Shown piece after piece: positions 6,293-18,500 of a stretch of 64,000 nucleotides of DNA. Positions within the stretch are counted from its first letter, which is position 1. Every line of letters starts with the position of its first letter. The notes under the pieces were generated by a model. The model made no database searches. It was not told the origin of the DNA and was given only the letters and a program-made list of their open reading frames with translations. Made by a program: the position numbers and the translations under genes. Source of the stretch: Umezawaea sp049997955 (lineage in GTDB: Bacteria; Actinomycetota; Actinomycetes; Mycobacteriales; Pseudonocardiaceae); the NCBI GenBank assembly GCA_049997955.1, contig JAEBDY010000018.1, positions 1-64,000 of the forward strand, in the 5' to 3' direction.

Positions 6293-9200
6293 GACGTCCC
6301 CTCCTCGGGTGCGGGCTCTGCCAGGCGGTCCGCCAGGTGCGCCGGGGTCGGCCAGTCGTAGATGAACGTGGCGGGCAGGCGGATGCCGGTCGCGGTGGCG
6401 ATGCGGTTGCGCAGCTCCACCGCGGCGAGCGAGTCCAGGCCCATCCGGTCGAACAGCTCGCGCGGGTCGACCGCGTGGCCGGACGCGTGCCCCAGGACGA
6501 CCGCCGTCTCGTGCCGCACGGTGTCCAGGAGGGTCGTGGTCGGCCCGGCTTCGGGCGCGACGGGCTCGGTGTGCCGGGCCACGTCGCGCAGCAGCCGCGG
6601 AGCGGTGTCCCCCAGGCCGTCGAGCGCCCACTCGGCGGCGACGGCTGTCGGCGCGTTGCGGCGGATCGCGGCGTCGAGCAGGTCGAGGCCGCGCTCGTCG
6701 GACAGCGGAACCACGCCCAGGCGTGCCATGCGGGCGATGTCGGAGGCCGCCAGGGTCGACCCCATGCCGTCGGATCCCCGCCACAGGCCCCAGACGAGCG
6801 AGATCCCCGGCTGTCCCGTCGAGCGCCGCAGTTCGACGAGGGCGTCGAGGAACGCGTTGCCCGCGGCGTAGCCCGCCTGCCCGGCGGAGCCCAGGGTCCC
6901 GGCCAGCGATGAGAAGAGGACGAATGCACCGAGGCCGAGGTCGCGGGTGGCGGAGTGGAGGTTGAGCGCCGCGTCCGCCTTGGGCCGCAGCACGTGGTCC
7001 AGCCCGTCCGGGGTGATGGACGCGAGCACGCCGTCGTCGAGCACGCCCGCCGCGTGGACCACGCCGCCGAGGCGGACGCCCGCGCCTGCCAGTTCCGCGA
7101 GGGCCGTGTCGAGGGATCCGCGGTCCGCGGCGTCGCACGCGACAGCGCGGACGTCGGCGCCGAGTTCGCGCAGGTCCTTGACGGCACGGGCCGCCTCGCT
7201 GCCCGGGACGGGCAGGCTCCGGCCCATCAGCACGACCTGCCGCACGTTGTGCTCGGCGATCAGGTGCCGGGCGACGAGACGGCCGAGGTGGCCGTGACCG
7301 CCGGTGATCAGCACGGCGCGGGTGGTGTCCCACGCCTCGTCCTCCGACGGGAGGGTGAGCACGACCTTGCCGATGTGCCGGGCCTCGCCGAGGTGGCGGA
7401 AGGCGCGCGGCGCCCGTCGGACGTCCCAGGTGGACACCGCGGGCGGGTCGAGGACGCCCTGCTCGAAGAGGGCGAGCAGGGCCACGAGCAGTTCCCGCGT
7501 CCGGTCGGGGCCTGCTTCGCGCACGTCGTAGGCGCGGTAGGCCACCCCGGTGTGCGCGGACGCGACCTCGTCCGCGTCGCGGCGCTCGGTCTTGCCCATC
7601 TCCAGGAAGTGGCCGCCGCGCGGCAGCAGGCGCAGGGAGGAGTCGATGAACTCCCCCGCCAGGCAGTTGAGCACCACGTCGACGCCCCGACCGCCGGTGG
7701 TCGCGAGGAAGCGCCGCTCGAAGTCGAGCGAACGGGACGAGGCGATGTGGTCGTCGGGCAGGCCCGCGGCGCGCAGCGCGTCCCACTTGGCCGGGCTCGC
7801 CGTGGCGAAGACCTCGGCGCCCAGGTGGCGGGCCAGCCGCACGGCGGCCGTGCCGACGCCGCCGGTTCCCGCGTGCACCAGGACGGACTGGCCCGCTCGG
7901 AGGCCCGCGATGGCGACCAGGCCGCGGTAGGCGGTCAGGTACGCCACCGGGACGGCGGCGGCCTGCTCGAAGGACCAGCCGTGCGGGACGCGGACGAGCA
8001 GCCGGTGGTCGGCGAGCGAGACCGGGCCGATGCCCGCGAACAGGCCCATCACCCGGTCGCCGGGGCGGAGCCCGGTGACGCCGGGCCCGGTTTCGAGGAC
8101 GACTCCCGCCCCCTCGCCGCCCTGCCCCGTGGTGGTGGCGTCCGGGTCGACCGACGGCGGGATCACGCCGAGGGCGAGCAGGACGTCGCGGAAGTTGAGC
8201 CCGGCGGCCCGCAGCCGCACCCGGACCTGACCGGGTGCGAGCGGCGCGCCCGCCTCCGGCCACGGGGCCAGCGCCAGGTCGTCGAACGTCTGCCTGCCGA
8301 CGAAGTCGAGCCGCCAGTGCCGCTCCCCCGACGGCGGCGTCAGCACCCCGTCGGGCTCGGCGCGGGTGAGGGTGGGCCGGTAGGCGGCGCCCGCGCGCAG
8401 GGCGAGCTGCGGTTCTCCGGTCGCGAGCGCCGCGGCGAGACCGTGCCGGGAAGCCGGGTCGTCGTCCACGTCGACGAGGACGAACCGGTCGGGGTGTTCG
8501 GCCTGGAGTGCGCGCACGAAGCCCCAGGCGGCGCGCTGGGCGATCCCGGACGCGTGCTGGTCGCCGTTCACGGCGACGGCCTCACGGGTGAGCACCGCCA
8601 GCCGCGTGCGGGAGAGCCGGTCGTCGGAGGTGAGTGCCTGCGCGACGGGCAGGACGTGGTGGAGCACCTCGCGCACGGACTCCCCGTCCGGGCAGGTCAG
8701 GACGATCCAGTCCGGGGCCTCGGCGTCGAGCAGGGTCGCCAGGCCGTGGACGGCGTCGTCGCCGAGGACGGCCCACCGGCCGGTCTCGACCGGGTCGGCG
8801 GGCAGGGGCAGCGCCGTCCAGGTCGGGACGAGCAGGCCGTCGTCGCCCGCCCGGTCGTCGGGCATCGGCAGCAGCGCGAGGGAGCGGATGGAGACCACCG
8901 GGTTGCCGTCGGCGTCCGCCGCGTCGATCGAGACCGCGCGCGGGCCTGCCGGGGCGAGGCGGACGCGCAGGCGGGAACCCGCCTGCCCCAGCGTGCGCGC
9001 CCCGGACCAGGTGTAGGGCAGCAGGGTGCCGTCGACTCCGCCCGCGTCTCCCAGGCCGCCCAGGGCGAGGGGGTGCAGCGCGGCGTCGAGCAGCGCCGGG
9101 TGCAGCGGGTAGTCGGCCGGGCGGAGCCTGCCGTCGGACAGCGCGACCTCGGCGAAGACCTCCCGGCCACGCCTCCACAGCGCGCGCACGGCGCGGAACG

Positions 9201-12200
9201 CGGGCCCGTAGTCGAGGCCCTTGGCGGAGAGGTCGGCGTAGAGGCGGTCGGGCGTCACGGGCACGGGTTCCGCGTCCGTCGGCGGCCAGACGCGCAGGTC
9301 GGCCGGTGGCTCGGCGGGCGCGTGGGCGAGCGTGCCGCAGGCGTGCCGGGTCCACCCGCCCGGTTCGCCGTCCTCGCGGCGGGCGTGCACGGTGACGGCC
9401 CGCAGCCCGGAGGCGTCGGGGGCGGCGACGAACACCCGCAGCTGGAACTCCGCGTCGTCGGGCACCTCGAACGGCGCCTCCAGCACGAGTTCCTCGACCA
9501 CGTCGCAGCCCGCTTCCGCCGCGGCCCGGTCGGCCATGGACAGCAGGGCCGTTCCCGGCACCAGCACCGTGCCCGCGACGCGGTGGTCGGCCAGCCACGG
9601 GTGGTCGGCCAGCGACAGCCGACCGCTCAGCAGGAGGCCGTCGGACTCGGGGAGTTCGACGAGGGCGCCGAGCAGCGGGTGGTCGGACGGGGTGAGGCCG
9701 ACCGCGCCCAGGTCCGCGACCGCGTGACCGGACCGCGCGGGCGCGGGCAGCCAGTAGCGCTCGCGCTGGAAGGCGTAGGTCGGCAGCGGGACGCGGTGGC
9801 CCCGGTCGGCGAAGACCGCGGCCCAGTCGACCGCCTGGCCGCTGACGTGCAGCTGGGCGACGGCGGCCAGCAGCGTCTCGGTCTCCGGCCGCTTCGGCCG
9901 CAGGGACGGCACCGGGGCGCTCGCGACGACGTCGGCCAGGCACTCGGCGGCCAGCGCGGCCAGGTCGCCGCCGGGGCCCAACTCCTGGAAGCGGGTGCAG
10001 CCGAGGTCCACCAGGCTGTGCACGCCGTCCTGGAAGCGGGTGGTGCCGCGCGCGTGGCGCACCCAGTAGTCCGGATCGGCGAACTGGCCGGGCTCGACGG
10101 GCTTGCCGGTCAGGTCGGACACGAGGGTGATCCGCGGTTCGGCGGGGGTGGTGCGGGCGGCCACGTCGTGCAGCTCCGCGAGCACCGGGTCCACCAGCGG
10201 GGAGTGGAAGGCGTGGTTGACGCGCAGCCACGTCGCGGTGCCGCCCGCGGCCCGGAACGCGTCGACGACGGTGGTGAGCACGTCGCGGTCGCCCGAGAGC
10301 ACGGTCGACTCCGGCCCGTTGACCGCCGCCACGGACAGCACGTCCTCGTGGCCCGCCGTGAGTGCGGTGGCCCGCACCTCGGTCGCGCGCAGCGCCACCA
10401 TCGCGCCGCCCTCCGGCAGCCGGGCCATGACCCGGCCCCTCGCCGCCACCAGCGCGGCGGCGTCGTCGAGCGCCAGGACACCGGCGACGTGGGCCGCGGC
10501 CAGCGCGCCGACGGAGTGCCCGAGCACCGCGTCCGGCCGCACCCCCCACGACTCCAGCAGCCGGAACAGGGCGACCTCGCAGGCGAACAGGGCGGGCTGC
10601 GTCCAGTCGGTCCGCCCGAGCAGGAGGGCTTCGGCGGAACCGTCGACCGCGAAGACCACGTCGCGCAGCGGCCTGTCGAGGTGCGGGTCCAGTGCGGCAC
10701 AGACGGCGTCGAAAGCCTTGGCGTAGGCCGGGAACGTGCGGTGCAGCTCCTGCCCCATGCCGGGTCGTTGGGCGCCCTGCCCGGCGAACAGGAACGCCGT
10801 CCGGCCTTCACCGGTCGTGGCCCGGAACAGGTGCGGCCCGGTGCCGTCGGCGGCGATCGCGTGCAGGCCCGCCTCCAGCTCCGCGCGGTCGGTGGCCAGC
10901 AGGGCCGCGCGGTGCTTCAGCGCGCCGCGGGTGGTGGCGAGGGAGAAGCCGAGCGACGCCAGGTCCGCGGCGGGGGTGGCGGCCAGGTGGGTCAGGAGGT
11001 TGTCCGCCTGGGCGCGCAGGGCGGGCGGGCTGCTCGCGGAGAGCAGGAACGGCAGCACGGTAGGCGATTCCCCCCGCCCGTCCGCCGTGGTGTCCACAGT
11101 GGACGCTGCTTCGAGGACGACGTGGGCGTTGGTGCCGCTGATGCCGAACGAGGACACCGCCGCCCGCCGCGGGTGCTCGTTGTCGGGCCACGCGATCCGC
11201 TCGGTCAGCAGCGCCACCCGCCGGTCGGACCAGTCCACGTACGGGGTGGGCCGTTCGACGTGCAGGGTCGCGGGCAGGACGCCGCGGCGCAGCGCCTCGA
11301 CCATCTTGATGATCCCGCCGACACCCGCCGCCGCCTGGGTGTGGCCGATGTTGGACTTCAGGGAGCCGAGGCGCAGCGGGCGGTCCGGCGTGTGCGCCCG
11401 CCCGTAGGTGGCGAGCAGCGCCTGCGCCTCGATGGGGTCGCCGAGCTTGGTGCCCGTGCCGTGCGCCTCGACGACGTCGACCTGCGCGGCCGACACCCCG
11501 GCGTCGGCGAGCGCCTGCTCGATGAGCTGCTCCTGGGCCGCGACGTTGGGCGCGGTCAGACCGTTGCTGGCACCGTCCTGGTTGACCGCGGAACCGCGGA
11601 TGACCGCCAGCACCTCGTGGCCGTTGCGCACCGCGTCCGAGAGCCGTTCCACGAGCAGGAGCCCGGCGCCCTCCGCCCAGCCGGTGCCGTCGGCGGACTC
11701 GGCGAACGCCTTGCAGCGGCCGTCTGCGGCCAGACCGCGCTGCCTGCTGAACTCGATGAACGACGTGGGGGTCGCCATGACCGTCACGCCGCCCGCGAGG
11801 GCGAGGGCGCACTCCCCGCGCCGCAGCGCCTGGGCGGCCAGGTGCAGCGCCACCAGGGAGGACGAGCACGCCGTGTCGACCGTGACGGCGGGGCCGGTGA
11901 GGTCGAAGGTGTAGGCGATCCGCCCGGACGCGACGCTGCCCGCGCTGCCCGTGGACAGGTATCCCTCGTACTCGCGCGGCGCGGGGACCAGCCGGGACGC
12001 GTAGTCGTCGTACATGGCGCCCACGAACACGCCGGTGCGGCTGCCGCGCACCGACGTGGGGTCGAGGCCCGCGCGTTCGAAGGTCTCCCAGGCGACCTCC
12101 AGGAGCAGCCGCTGCTGGGGGTCGATCGCGTGCGCCTCGCGCGGGGAGATGCCGAACAGGTCGGCGTCGAAGGACGCGGCGTCGTGCAGGAACCCGCCTT

Positions 12201-12483
12201 CCCGTGCGTACGACGTCCCCGTGGTGTCCGGGTCCGGGTCGTAGAGGGCCGACAGGTCCCAGCCGCGGTCGTCCGGGAACGGGCCGACCGCGTCCACCCC
12301 GTCGGCGACGAGCCGCCACAGGTCCTCCGGCGACGCGACGCCGCCGGGGTAGCGGCAGGCCATGCCGATGATCGCGATCGGTTCGCGGTCCTTCTCCTCG
12401 GCCTCGCGAAGCCGCTTGCGGTAGTCCTGCGCGTCGGCGACGGCCTTCTTCAGGTACGTCCGCAGTTCCTCTTCGTTCGCCAC
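6289..12483 (-). CDS. Type I modular PKS, one fully reducing module (KS-AT-DH-ER-KR-ACP)
   Basis: 2064 residues. N-terminal coiled docking helix (about 1-30), KS (35-460; Cys in DTACSSSL near 204, HGTGT, NIGH), AT (555-840; GHSVG, HAFHS typical of malonyl-CoA), DH (925-1180; HRVAGTVLVP and LLDAALHP), ER (1400-1710; nucleotide site HAGTGGVG), KR (1720-1910; GGHGHLG, LDD motif of B-type reductases, YAAGN), and ACP (LDSL Ser near 2015). Every active site looks intact, so one malonyl extension is reduced to a saturated methylene. There is no terminal thioesterase; release would fall to the downstream fused thioesterase. The start is GTG 12483, 56 bp after the larger PKS, whose C-terminal docking tail should pair with this N-terminal helix. 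I assign it module 3 of a three-module line. Confidence 0.95.
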   Translation of the reverse strand: MANEEELRTYLKKAVADAQDYRKRLREAEEKDREPIAIIGMACRYPGGVASPEDLWRLVADGVDAVGPFPDDRGWDLSALYDPDPDTTGTSYAREGGFLHDAASFDADLFGISPREAHAIDPQQRLLLEVAWETFERAGLDPTSVRGSRTGVFVGAMYDDYASRLVPAPREYEGYLSTGSAGSVASGRIAYTFDLTGPAVTVDTACSSSLVALHLAAQALRRGECALALAGGVTVMATPTSFIEFSRQRGLAADGRCKAFAESADGTGWAEGAGLLLVERLSDAVRNGHEVLAVIRGSAVNQDGASNGLTAPNVAAQEQLIEQALADAGVSAAQVDVVEAHGTGTKLGDPIEAQALLATYGRAHTPDRPLRLGSLKSNIGHTQAAAGVGGIIKMVEALRRGVLPATLHVERPTPYVDWSDRRVALLTERIAWPDNEHPRRAAVSSFGISGTNAHVVLEAASTVDTTADGRGESPTVLPFLLSASSPPALRAQADNLLTHLAATPAADLASLGFSLATTRGALKHRAALLATDRAELEAGLHAIAADGTGPHLFRATTGEGRTAFLFAGQGAQRPGMGQELHRTFPAYAKAFDAVCAALDPHLDRPLRDVVFAVDGSAEALLLGRTDWTQPALFACEVALFRLLESWGVRPDAVLGHSVGALAAAHVAGVLALDDAAALVAARGRVMARLPEGGAMVALRATEVRATALTAGHEDVLSVAAVNGPESTVLSGDRDVLTTVVDAFRAAGGTATWLRVNHAFHSPLVDPVLAELHDVAARTTPAEPRITLVSDLTGKPVEPGQFADPDYWVRHARGTTRFQDGVHSLVDLGCTRFQELGPGGDLAALAAECLADVVASAPVPSLRPKRPETETLLAAVAQLHVSGQAVDWAAVFADRGHRVPLPTYAFQRERYWLPAPARSGHAVADLGAVGLTPSDHPLLGALVELPESDGLLLSGRLSLADHPWLADHRVAGTVLVPGTALLSMADRAAAEAGCDVVEELVLEAPFEVPDDAEFQLRVFVAAPDASGLRAVTVHARREDGEPGGWTRHACGTLAHAPAEPPADLRVWPPTDAEPVPVTPDRLYADLSAKGLDYGPAFRAVRALWRRGREVFAEVALSDGRLRPADYPLHPALLDAALHPLALGGLGDAGGVDGTLLPYTWSGARTLGQAGSRLRVRLAPAGPRAVSIDAADADGNPVVSIRSLALLPMPDDRAGDDGLLVPTWTALPLPADPVETGRWAVLGDDAVHGLATLLDAEAPDWIVLTCPDGESVREVLHHVLPVAQALTSDDRLSRTRLAVLTREAVAVNGDQHASGIAQRAAWGFVRALQAEHPDRFVLVDVDDDPASRHGLAAALATGEPQLALRAGAAYRPTLTRAEPDGVLTPPSGERHWRLDFVGRQTFDDLALAPWPEAGAPLAPGQVRVRLRAAGLNFRDVLLALGVIPPSVDPDATTTGQGGEGAGVVLETGPGVTGLRPGDRVMGLFAGIGPVSLADHRLLVRVPHGWSFEQAAAVPVAYLTAYRGLVAIAGLRAGQSVLVHAGTGGVGTAAVRLARHLGAEVFATASPAKWDALRAAGLPDDHIASSRSLDFERRFLATTGGRGVDVVLNCLAGEFIDSSLRLLPRGGHFLEMGKTERRDADEVASAHTGVAYRAYDVREAGPDRTRELLVALLALFEQGVLDPPAVSTWDVRRAPRAFRHLGEARHIGKVVLTLPSEDEAWDTTRAVLITGGHGHLGRLVARHLIAEHNVRQVVLMGRSLPVPGSEAARAVKDLRELGADVRAVACDAADRGSLDTALAELAGAGVRLGGVVHAAGVLDDGVLASITPDGLDHVLRPKADAALNLHSATRDLGLGAFVLFSSLAGTLGSAGQAGYAAGNAFLDALVELRRSTGQPGISLVWGLWRGSDGMGSTLAASDIARMARLGVVPLSDERGLDLLDAAIRRNAPTAVAAEWALDGLGDTAPRLLRDVARHTEPVAPEAGPTTTLLDTVRHETAVVLGHASGHAVDPRELFDRMGLDSLAAVELRNRIATATGIRLPATFIYDWPTPAHLADRLAEPAPEEGTS

Positions 12484-12539
12484 GTGAATCTCAGCTCTCC
12501 GGCGTGGTGCGCTCGTCCGGTTCGGTGGGGTGGGGCTGT

Positions 12540-15500
12540 TCAGGAGAAGTCGTTGATCAACGCGAACAGCTCCTCGTCGCTGGCGGAGTCCAGGGTCGCG
12601 GGGTCGTCCGGGCCGTCCCGCCTGCCCGCCGCGTCCTCGGCGGCGTCGATCAGGGCCCGGAGTTCCGCGGTGATCCGTTCGAAGGCCACGGGGTCCTCGG
12701 CCGCCCGCCGCACCGCGTCGGTGAGCTCACCGAGCCGCACCGTGACCGGTTCCTCGACCGGGTCCCGTTCGGCGGTGACCAGCTCGCGCAGGTGGCGCAC
12801 GAGGGCCGCGGGCGTGGGGTGGTCGAAGACCAGGCTCGCGGACAGCCGCAGCCCGGTGCTCCGGTTCAGCAGGTTGCGCAGTTCGACGGAGGTCAGGGAG
12901 TCGAGGCCCAGCTCGCGGAACGGGCGGTCCGCCCCGACGGCCGCGGGGTCGCCGTGGCCGAGGACGGCGGCCACGTGACCGCGCACGAGGTCGGTCAGCA
13001 CCCGCTCGACCTCGTTGTCGGGCACCGCGGCGAGTCGGGCGAGGGTCGTGCCGTGGTCGACGGGCGGTGTGGCGGTGCGCGGGGCGAGACCGGACAGCAG
13101 TGGCGGCACGGGGTCGCGCAGCCCGCCGACGTCCAGGCGGGTCACGGCCAGCACCGCGTCGTCCGCGGCCACGGCCGCGTCGAACAGGTCGAGGGCGTCG
13201 GCCGTGGCCAGCGGTCGCAGGCCGGTCCTGGCCAGCCGCCGCAGGTCGGTCTCGGCGAGGTGGCCGCTCAAGGCGCTGGCCTCCTGCCACAGGCCCCAGG
13301 CGAGGGACTTGGCGGGCAGGCCGAGCGCCGCCCGGTGCTCGGCCAGCGCGTCCAGGAAGCTGTTCGCGGCCGCGTAGGCCGCCTGCCCGGCGGTGCCGAG
13401 CAGACCCGCGACCGACGAGTAGAGGACGAACGCGGACAGGTCCAGGTCCCTGGTCAGCCCGTGCAGGTGCCAGGCGGCGTCGAGCTTCGCCGCGAGGACC
13501 CCGTCCAGGCGCTCCTCGGTCACGTCGGCGAGGACCGCGTCGTCGACCACGCCCGCCACGTGCACGACCGCGGTCACCGGGTGTTCGGCCGGAACGGCCG
13601 CCAGCACCGCCGCCAGCGCGTCCCGGTCGCCCGCGTCGCAGGCGGCGAAGGTGACGTCCGCGGCGAGGTCGTTCGCGAGTTCCTTCGCCCCGACGGCTTC
13701 CGCGCCGCGGCGGGAGACCAGGAGCAGCCTGCGAGCCCCGTGCTCGGTCACCAGGTGGCGGACGAGGTGGGTGCCGAGCGCACCGGTCGCGCCGGTGACC
13801 AGGACGGTGCCCCGGTCCCACCGGATCGGTTCCGCCGTCGGTGCGGGCGCCGCGACGAGCACGGGCACCAGCGCCCGGCCGTCGCGGACGGCGACCTGCG
13901 GTCGGCCGAGGGCCGTCAGCCCGGACGGCACGGCGTCCGTGTCGAGGTCGACCAGGACGATCCGGCCGGGGTGCTCGGTCTGGGCGGTGCGCACCAGGCC
14001 CCACACGCCCGCGGCCGCCAGGTCCGCGACACCTTCGCCGCCGGTCGCCACCGCGCCCCGCGTCGCGACGACGAGCGTCGAGCGGGCGAACCGCTCGTCG
14101 GTCAGCCAGGTCCGCACGGCGCGCAGGGTGCGGCCCAGCACCGCGCGGGCCGCCGCGGGGACGTCCGACCCGGTGGAACGGGCGAGCAGGACCACGGTCT
14201 CGGGGACGGCCGCCCCGGAGTCGATCTCGGCGAGGAACTCCGCCGGGTCGCCGGTGAGCACCCGGTTCTCCTCCCTCGCGCCGATGCCGTCGGACACCGG
14301 TGTCCAGGCAACCCGGTACAGGCCGCCCGACCGCGTCGCGCCGCGCTCGAACGGGCGCAGGAGCAGGGATTCCACGGCGGCGACGGGCGCTCCCGTCCCG
14401 TCGGCGATGGTGATCGACGACATCGACTCCCCCGTCTCCCGGAGCCGCACGCGGAGCACGGACGTGCCCGCGGCGGACAGGCTCACCCCGCGCCAGGTGA
14501 AGGGCACCCGTGGCGACTCCGCGTCGAGCAGCAGGGGGTGCAGCGCCGCGTCCAGCAGCGCCGGGTGCACCGCGTACCGGCGGGCCTCCGGGCGCAGCGG
14601 GTCGGGCGGGGCGATCTCGGCGAACAGCTCGCCCTCACCGCGCCACACCCGGCGCAACCCGCGGAACGCCGGGCCGTAGGAGTAGCCGGCCAGGGTGTCG
14701 TGGAAGTCGTCCAGGGACACCTCGGTGGCGGCGGGCGGCCACGCGGTCAGGCCTTCGCCGAGGTCGGCGGCGGGGGTCAGCGTGCCCTCGGCGCGCGTCG
14801 TCCACGACCCGTCGTCGGACCGGGCGTGCAGGGTGAAGTCGCGGTGGCCCGCCTCGTCCACCTCGCCGACCGTGAGCTGGAGCCGGAGCGCGCCGTCCGT
14901 CAGGACCAGCGGGGCCGACAGGGTCAGTTCCCCGATCCGCGGCAGCCCGACGTGCTCGCCCGCGCGGACCGCCATCTCCACGACGGCGGTCGCCGGGACG
15001 AGGGGGACGCCCGCCACCACGTGGTCGGCAAGCCACGGGTGGGTGTGCGCGGACAGCCGCCCGGTGAACACGTGGGTGTCGCGGTCGGCCGTGCTCAGCA
15101 CGGCGCCGAGCACCGGGTGTCCCGTGGTGGTCAGGCCGAGACCGCTCGCGTCGACGGCTCCTTGGGGGGCCGACAGCCAGTACCGCTCGCGTTGGAACGG
15201 GTAGGTGGGCAGGTCCACCCGGCGGGCGCCAGGGAAGACGGCCCGCCAGTCGGGGGTGGCGCCCCGCAGCCGCGCCAGGGCGACGGCCCGCACGACCGCC
15301 TCCGCCTCGTGCCTGCCGCGGCGCAGCGTCGCGATCAGCTCGCCCGCGGACTCCGGCAGGCAGTCGCGCGCCAGGGTGGTCAGGACGGCGTCCGGGCCGA
15401 GTTCGACGAAGTCCGTGACGCCCTCCCGCTCCAGGCAGCGCACGCCGTCGGCGAAGCGCACGGCCTCGCGGACGTGGCGCACCCAGTACTCGGGGGACGT

Positions 15501-18500
15501 GATCTCGCCCGTGAGGTCACCCGTCACGTTGGAGACGACGGGGATCCTCGGCGCGTGGAAGGTCAGGGTTCGCACGACGGCGAGGAAGTCGTCCAGCACC
15601 TCGTCCATGTGCGCCGAGTGGAAGGCGTGCGACACGGGCAGGCGCGCGGTGCGGGCGCCCCTCTCCCGCCACGCCGCCGCGATCTCGTCCGCCGCGTCGG
15701 CGTCACCGGAGATCACGACGGCTCGCGGGCCGTTGACGGCGGCGATGCCGACCCGGTCGCCGTAGGGCGCGAGCGTGCCGCGCACGGCCTCCTCGTCGGC
15801 CTCGATCGCGATCATCGCGCCACCGCCGCGAGCGGCCTGCATCAGCCTGCCGCGCTCGGCGACCAGTCGGCACGCGTCGGGCAGGTCGAGCACGCCCGCG
15901 GCGCACACCGCCGCGATCTCGCCGATGGAGTGGCCGAGCACGTAGTCGGGCGTGATCCCGTAGTGCTCGAACAGCCGGTGCAGCGACACCTCGACGGCGA
16001 ACAGCGCGGCCTGGGTGAACACCGTGTCGTCCAGGAGCTTCGCCTCCGCCGAGTCGGCCTCGGCGAACAGGACCTCCTTGAGCGGGCGGGGCAGCAGCGG
16101 GTCCAGGTGGCGGCACACCTCGTCGAGCGCCACCGCGAACGCGGGGTGCGTCGCGTGGAGGCCGCTGCCCATGCCGGGCCGCTGGCTTCCCTGGCCGGTG
16201 AACAGGAAGGCCGTCTTCACGGGCGCTCCGGTGGTGACCACCGGCGCCGCGTCGCCTGCGGCGATGGCCGTGAGGCCGCGCAGCAACGACTCGCGGTCCG
16301 CGCCGACCGCCGCGGCGCCGTGGTCGAGCAGGGCGCGTCCGGTGGCCAGCGTGTACCCGATGTCGGCGACCGACAACCCGGGGTGGTCCTCGACGTGCCG
16401 GACGAGGCGGGCGGCGTGCGCGCGCACCGCTTCCCCGTTCTTGCCGGTCACGATCCACGGGACGACGCCGTCGCGCGGGAGGGTCGCAGGTTCGGGGTCG
16501 GGGGCCTGCTCCAGGACGACGTGCGCGTTGGTGCCGCTGATCCCGAACGCCGACACGCCCGCACGCCGGGGCCGTGGCACCCGAGGCCACTCCCGTTGCC
16601 CGGAGAGGACTTCCAGGCCGCTGGCGGTCCAGTCGACGTGCGGTGACAGCTCGTCCGAGTGCAACGAGCGCGGCAGCACCCCGGCCCGCATCGCCCCCAC
16701 CACCTTGATCACCCCGCCGACGCCCGCCGCGGCCTGGGCGTGGCCGATGTTCGACTTCAACGACCCCACGAACAGCGGGCGCTCCACCGACCGACCCGTC
16801 CCGTAGACCGCGGCCAGCGCCTCGGCCTCGATCGGGTCGCCGAGCACGGTCCCGGTGCCGTGCGCCTCCACGGCGTCCACATCGGACGGTGCCAACCCCG
16901 CGTCCGCCAACGCCGATCGGATCACCGCCTCCTGCGACGGACCGTGCGGCGCGGTGAGGCCGTTGGACGCGCCGTCCTGGTTCACCGCGCTCCCCCGCAC
17001 CACCGCCAGCACCCGGTGCCCACGCCGTCGGGCGTCCGACAGCCGCTCCACCAGCAGCAGGCCCACGCCCTCGGACCACCCGGTGCCGTCCGCTCCGGCC
17101 CCGAACGATCGGCACCGCCCGTCCACGGACAACCCGCGCTGCCGGGAGAACTCGATGAAGGTGTGCGGGCTGCTCATGACGGTGACGCCGCCCGCGAGCG
17201 CGAGGTCGCATTCCCCGGAACTCAGGGAGCGGACGGCCAGGTGCAGCGCCACCAACGACGACGAGCACGCCGTGTCGACCGTCATTGCGGGGCCCTGGAG
17301 CCCGAAGGTGTACGACAACCGTCCTGACAGGACACTGGACAGGTTGCCGGCGAGCAGGAAGCCCTCGAACTCCTCGGGGGTGTCCGCGAGCCGGGAGGCG
17401 TAGTCGTCGTACATGGCGCCGACGAAGGCGCCGGTGTTGCTGCCGCGCAGGGTTCCCGGGTCGATGCCCGCGCTCTCGAACGCCTCCCACGCGGTTTCCA
17501 GCAGCAGGCGCTGCTGCGGGTCGGTCGCGGTCGCCTCGCGCGGGGACAGGCCGAAGAACTCGCGGTCGAACAGGTCCGCGTCGTGCAGGAACCCGCCGTC
17601 GCGCGTGTAGGACGTGCCGATCCGCTCCGGGTCCGGGTCGTAGAGCCGGTCGAGGTCCCAGCCGCGGTTCGTCGGGAACCCGCCGACGGCGTCCACGCCC
17701 TCGGAGACCAGCCGCCACAACTCCTCCGGCGAGGACACGCCGCCGGGAAAGCGGCACGCCATCCCCACGATCGCCACCGGCTCGTCCGCGCGCATCCGGG
17801 ACGAGGGCGGGGGTTTCGGCGACGGCTTCTCCTCCACCACACGGGAGAGCAGGTGCTCGGCGAGCCGGGCGGGCGTGGGGTGGTCGAAGACCGCGGTGGC
17901 GGTGAACCGGAGGCCGGTGGCCGCTCCCAACCGGTTGCGCAGGTCCATGCCCGCCATGGAGTCGAACCCGAGGTCGTTGAAGGTGCGCCGGGCGTCGACG
18001 CCGCTCGCGCTCGCGTGGCCGAGCACCGCCGCGGCCTCGGCTCGGACCAGGTCGAGGACCGCGTCCGCCCGCGCGGCGCCGGGCAGCGCGGCGATCCGGC
18101 CCGCCCATCCCGACGTGGACCGGGCGCGGACGGTCGGGCGCGGCACCAGCGCCCGGTAGAGGTGCGGTGCGTCGCGGACGGGGGGTGCCAGGGCGGCGGG
18201 CACCACGAGGGTCTCGCCCGTGGCGAGGGCGGCGTCGAACAGGGCGAGGCCACGGGCGGCGGTCAGCGGCCGGACACCGGCGCGTTCCCACCGGGCCAGG
18301 TCCGCGTCGGTCAACCCGGTGCCCATGCCTTCCGCCCACAGCCCCCACGCCAGCGAGGTGCCCGCGAGGCCGCGGGACGCGCGGTGGTGGGCGAGGGCGT
18401 CCAGGACCGCGTTGGCGGCGGCGTAGTTGGCCTGGCCCGCCGTGCCGGTGATGCCGGAGACGGAGGAGAAGAGGACGAACGCCGTGAGGTCCGCACCGGC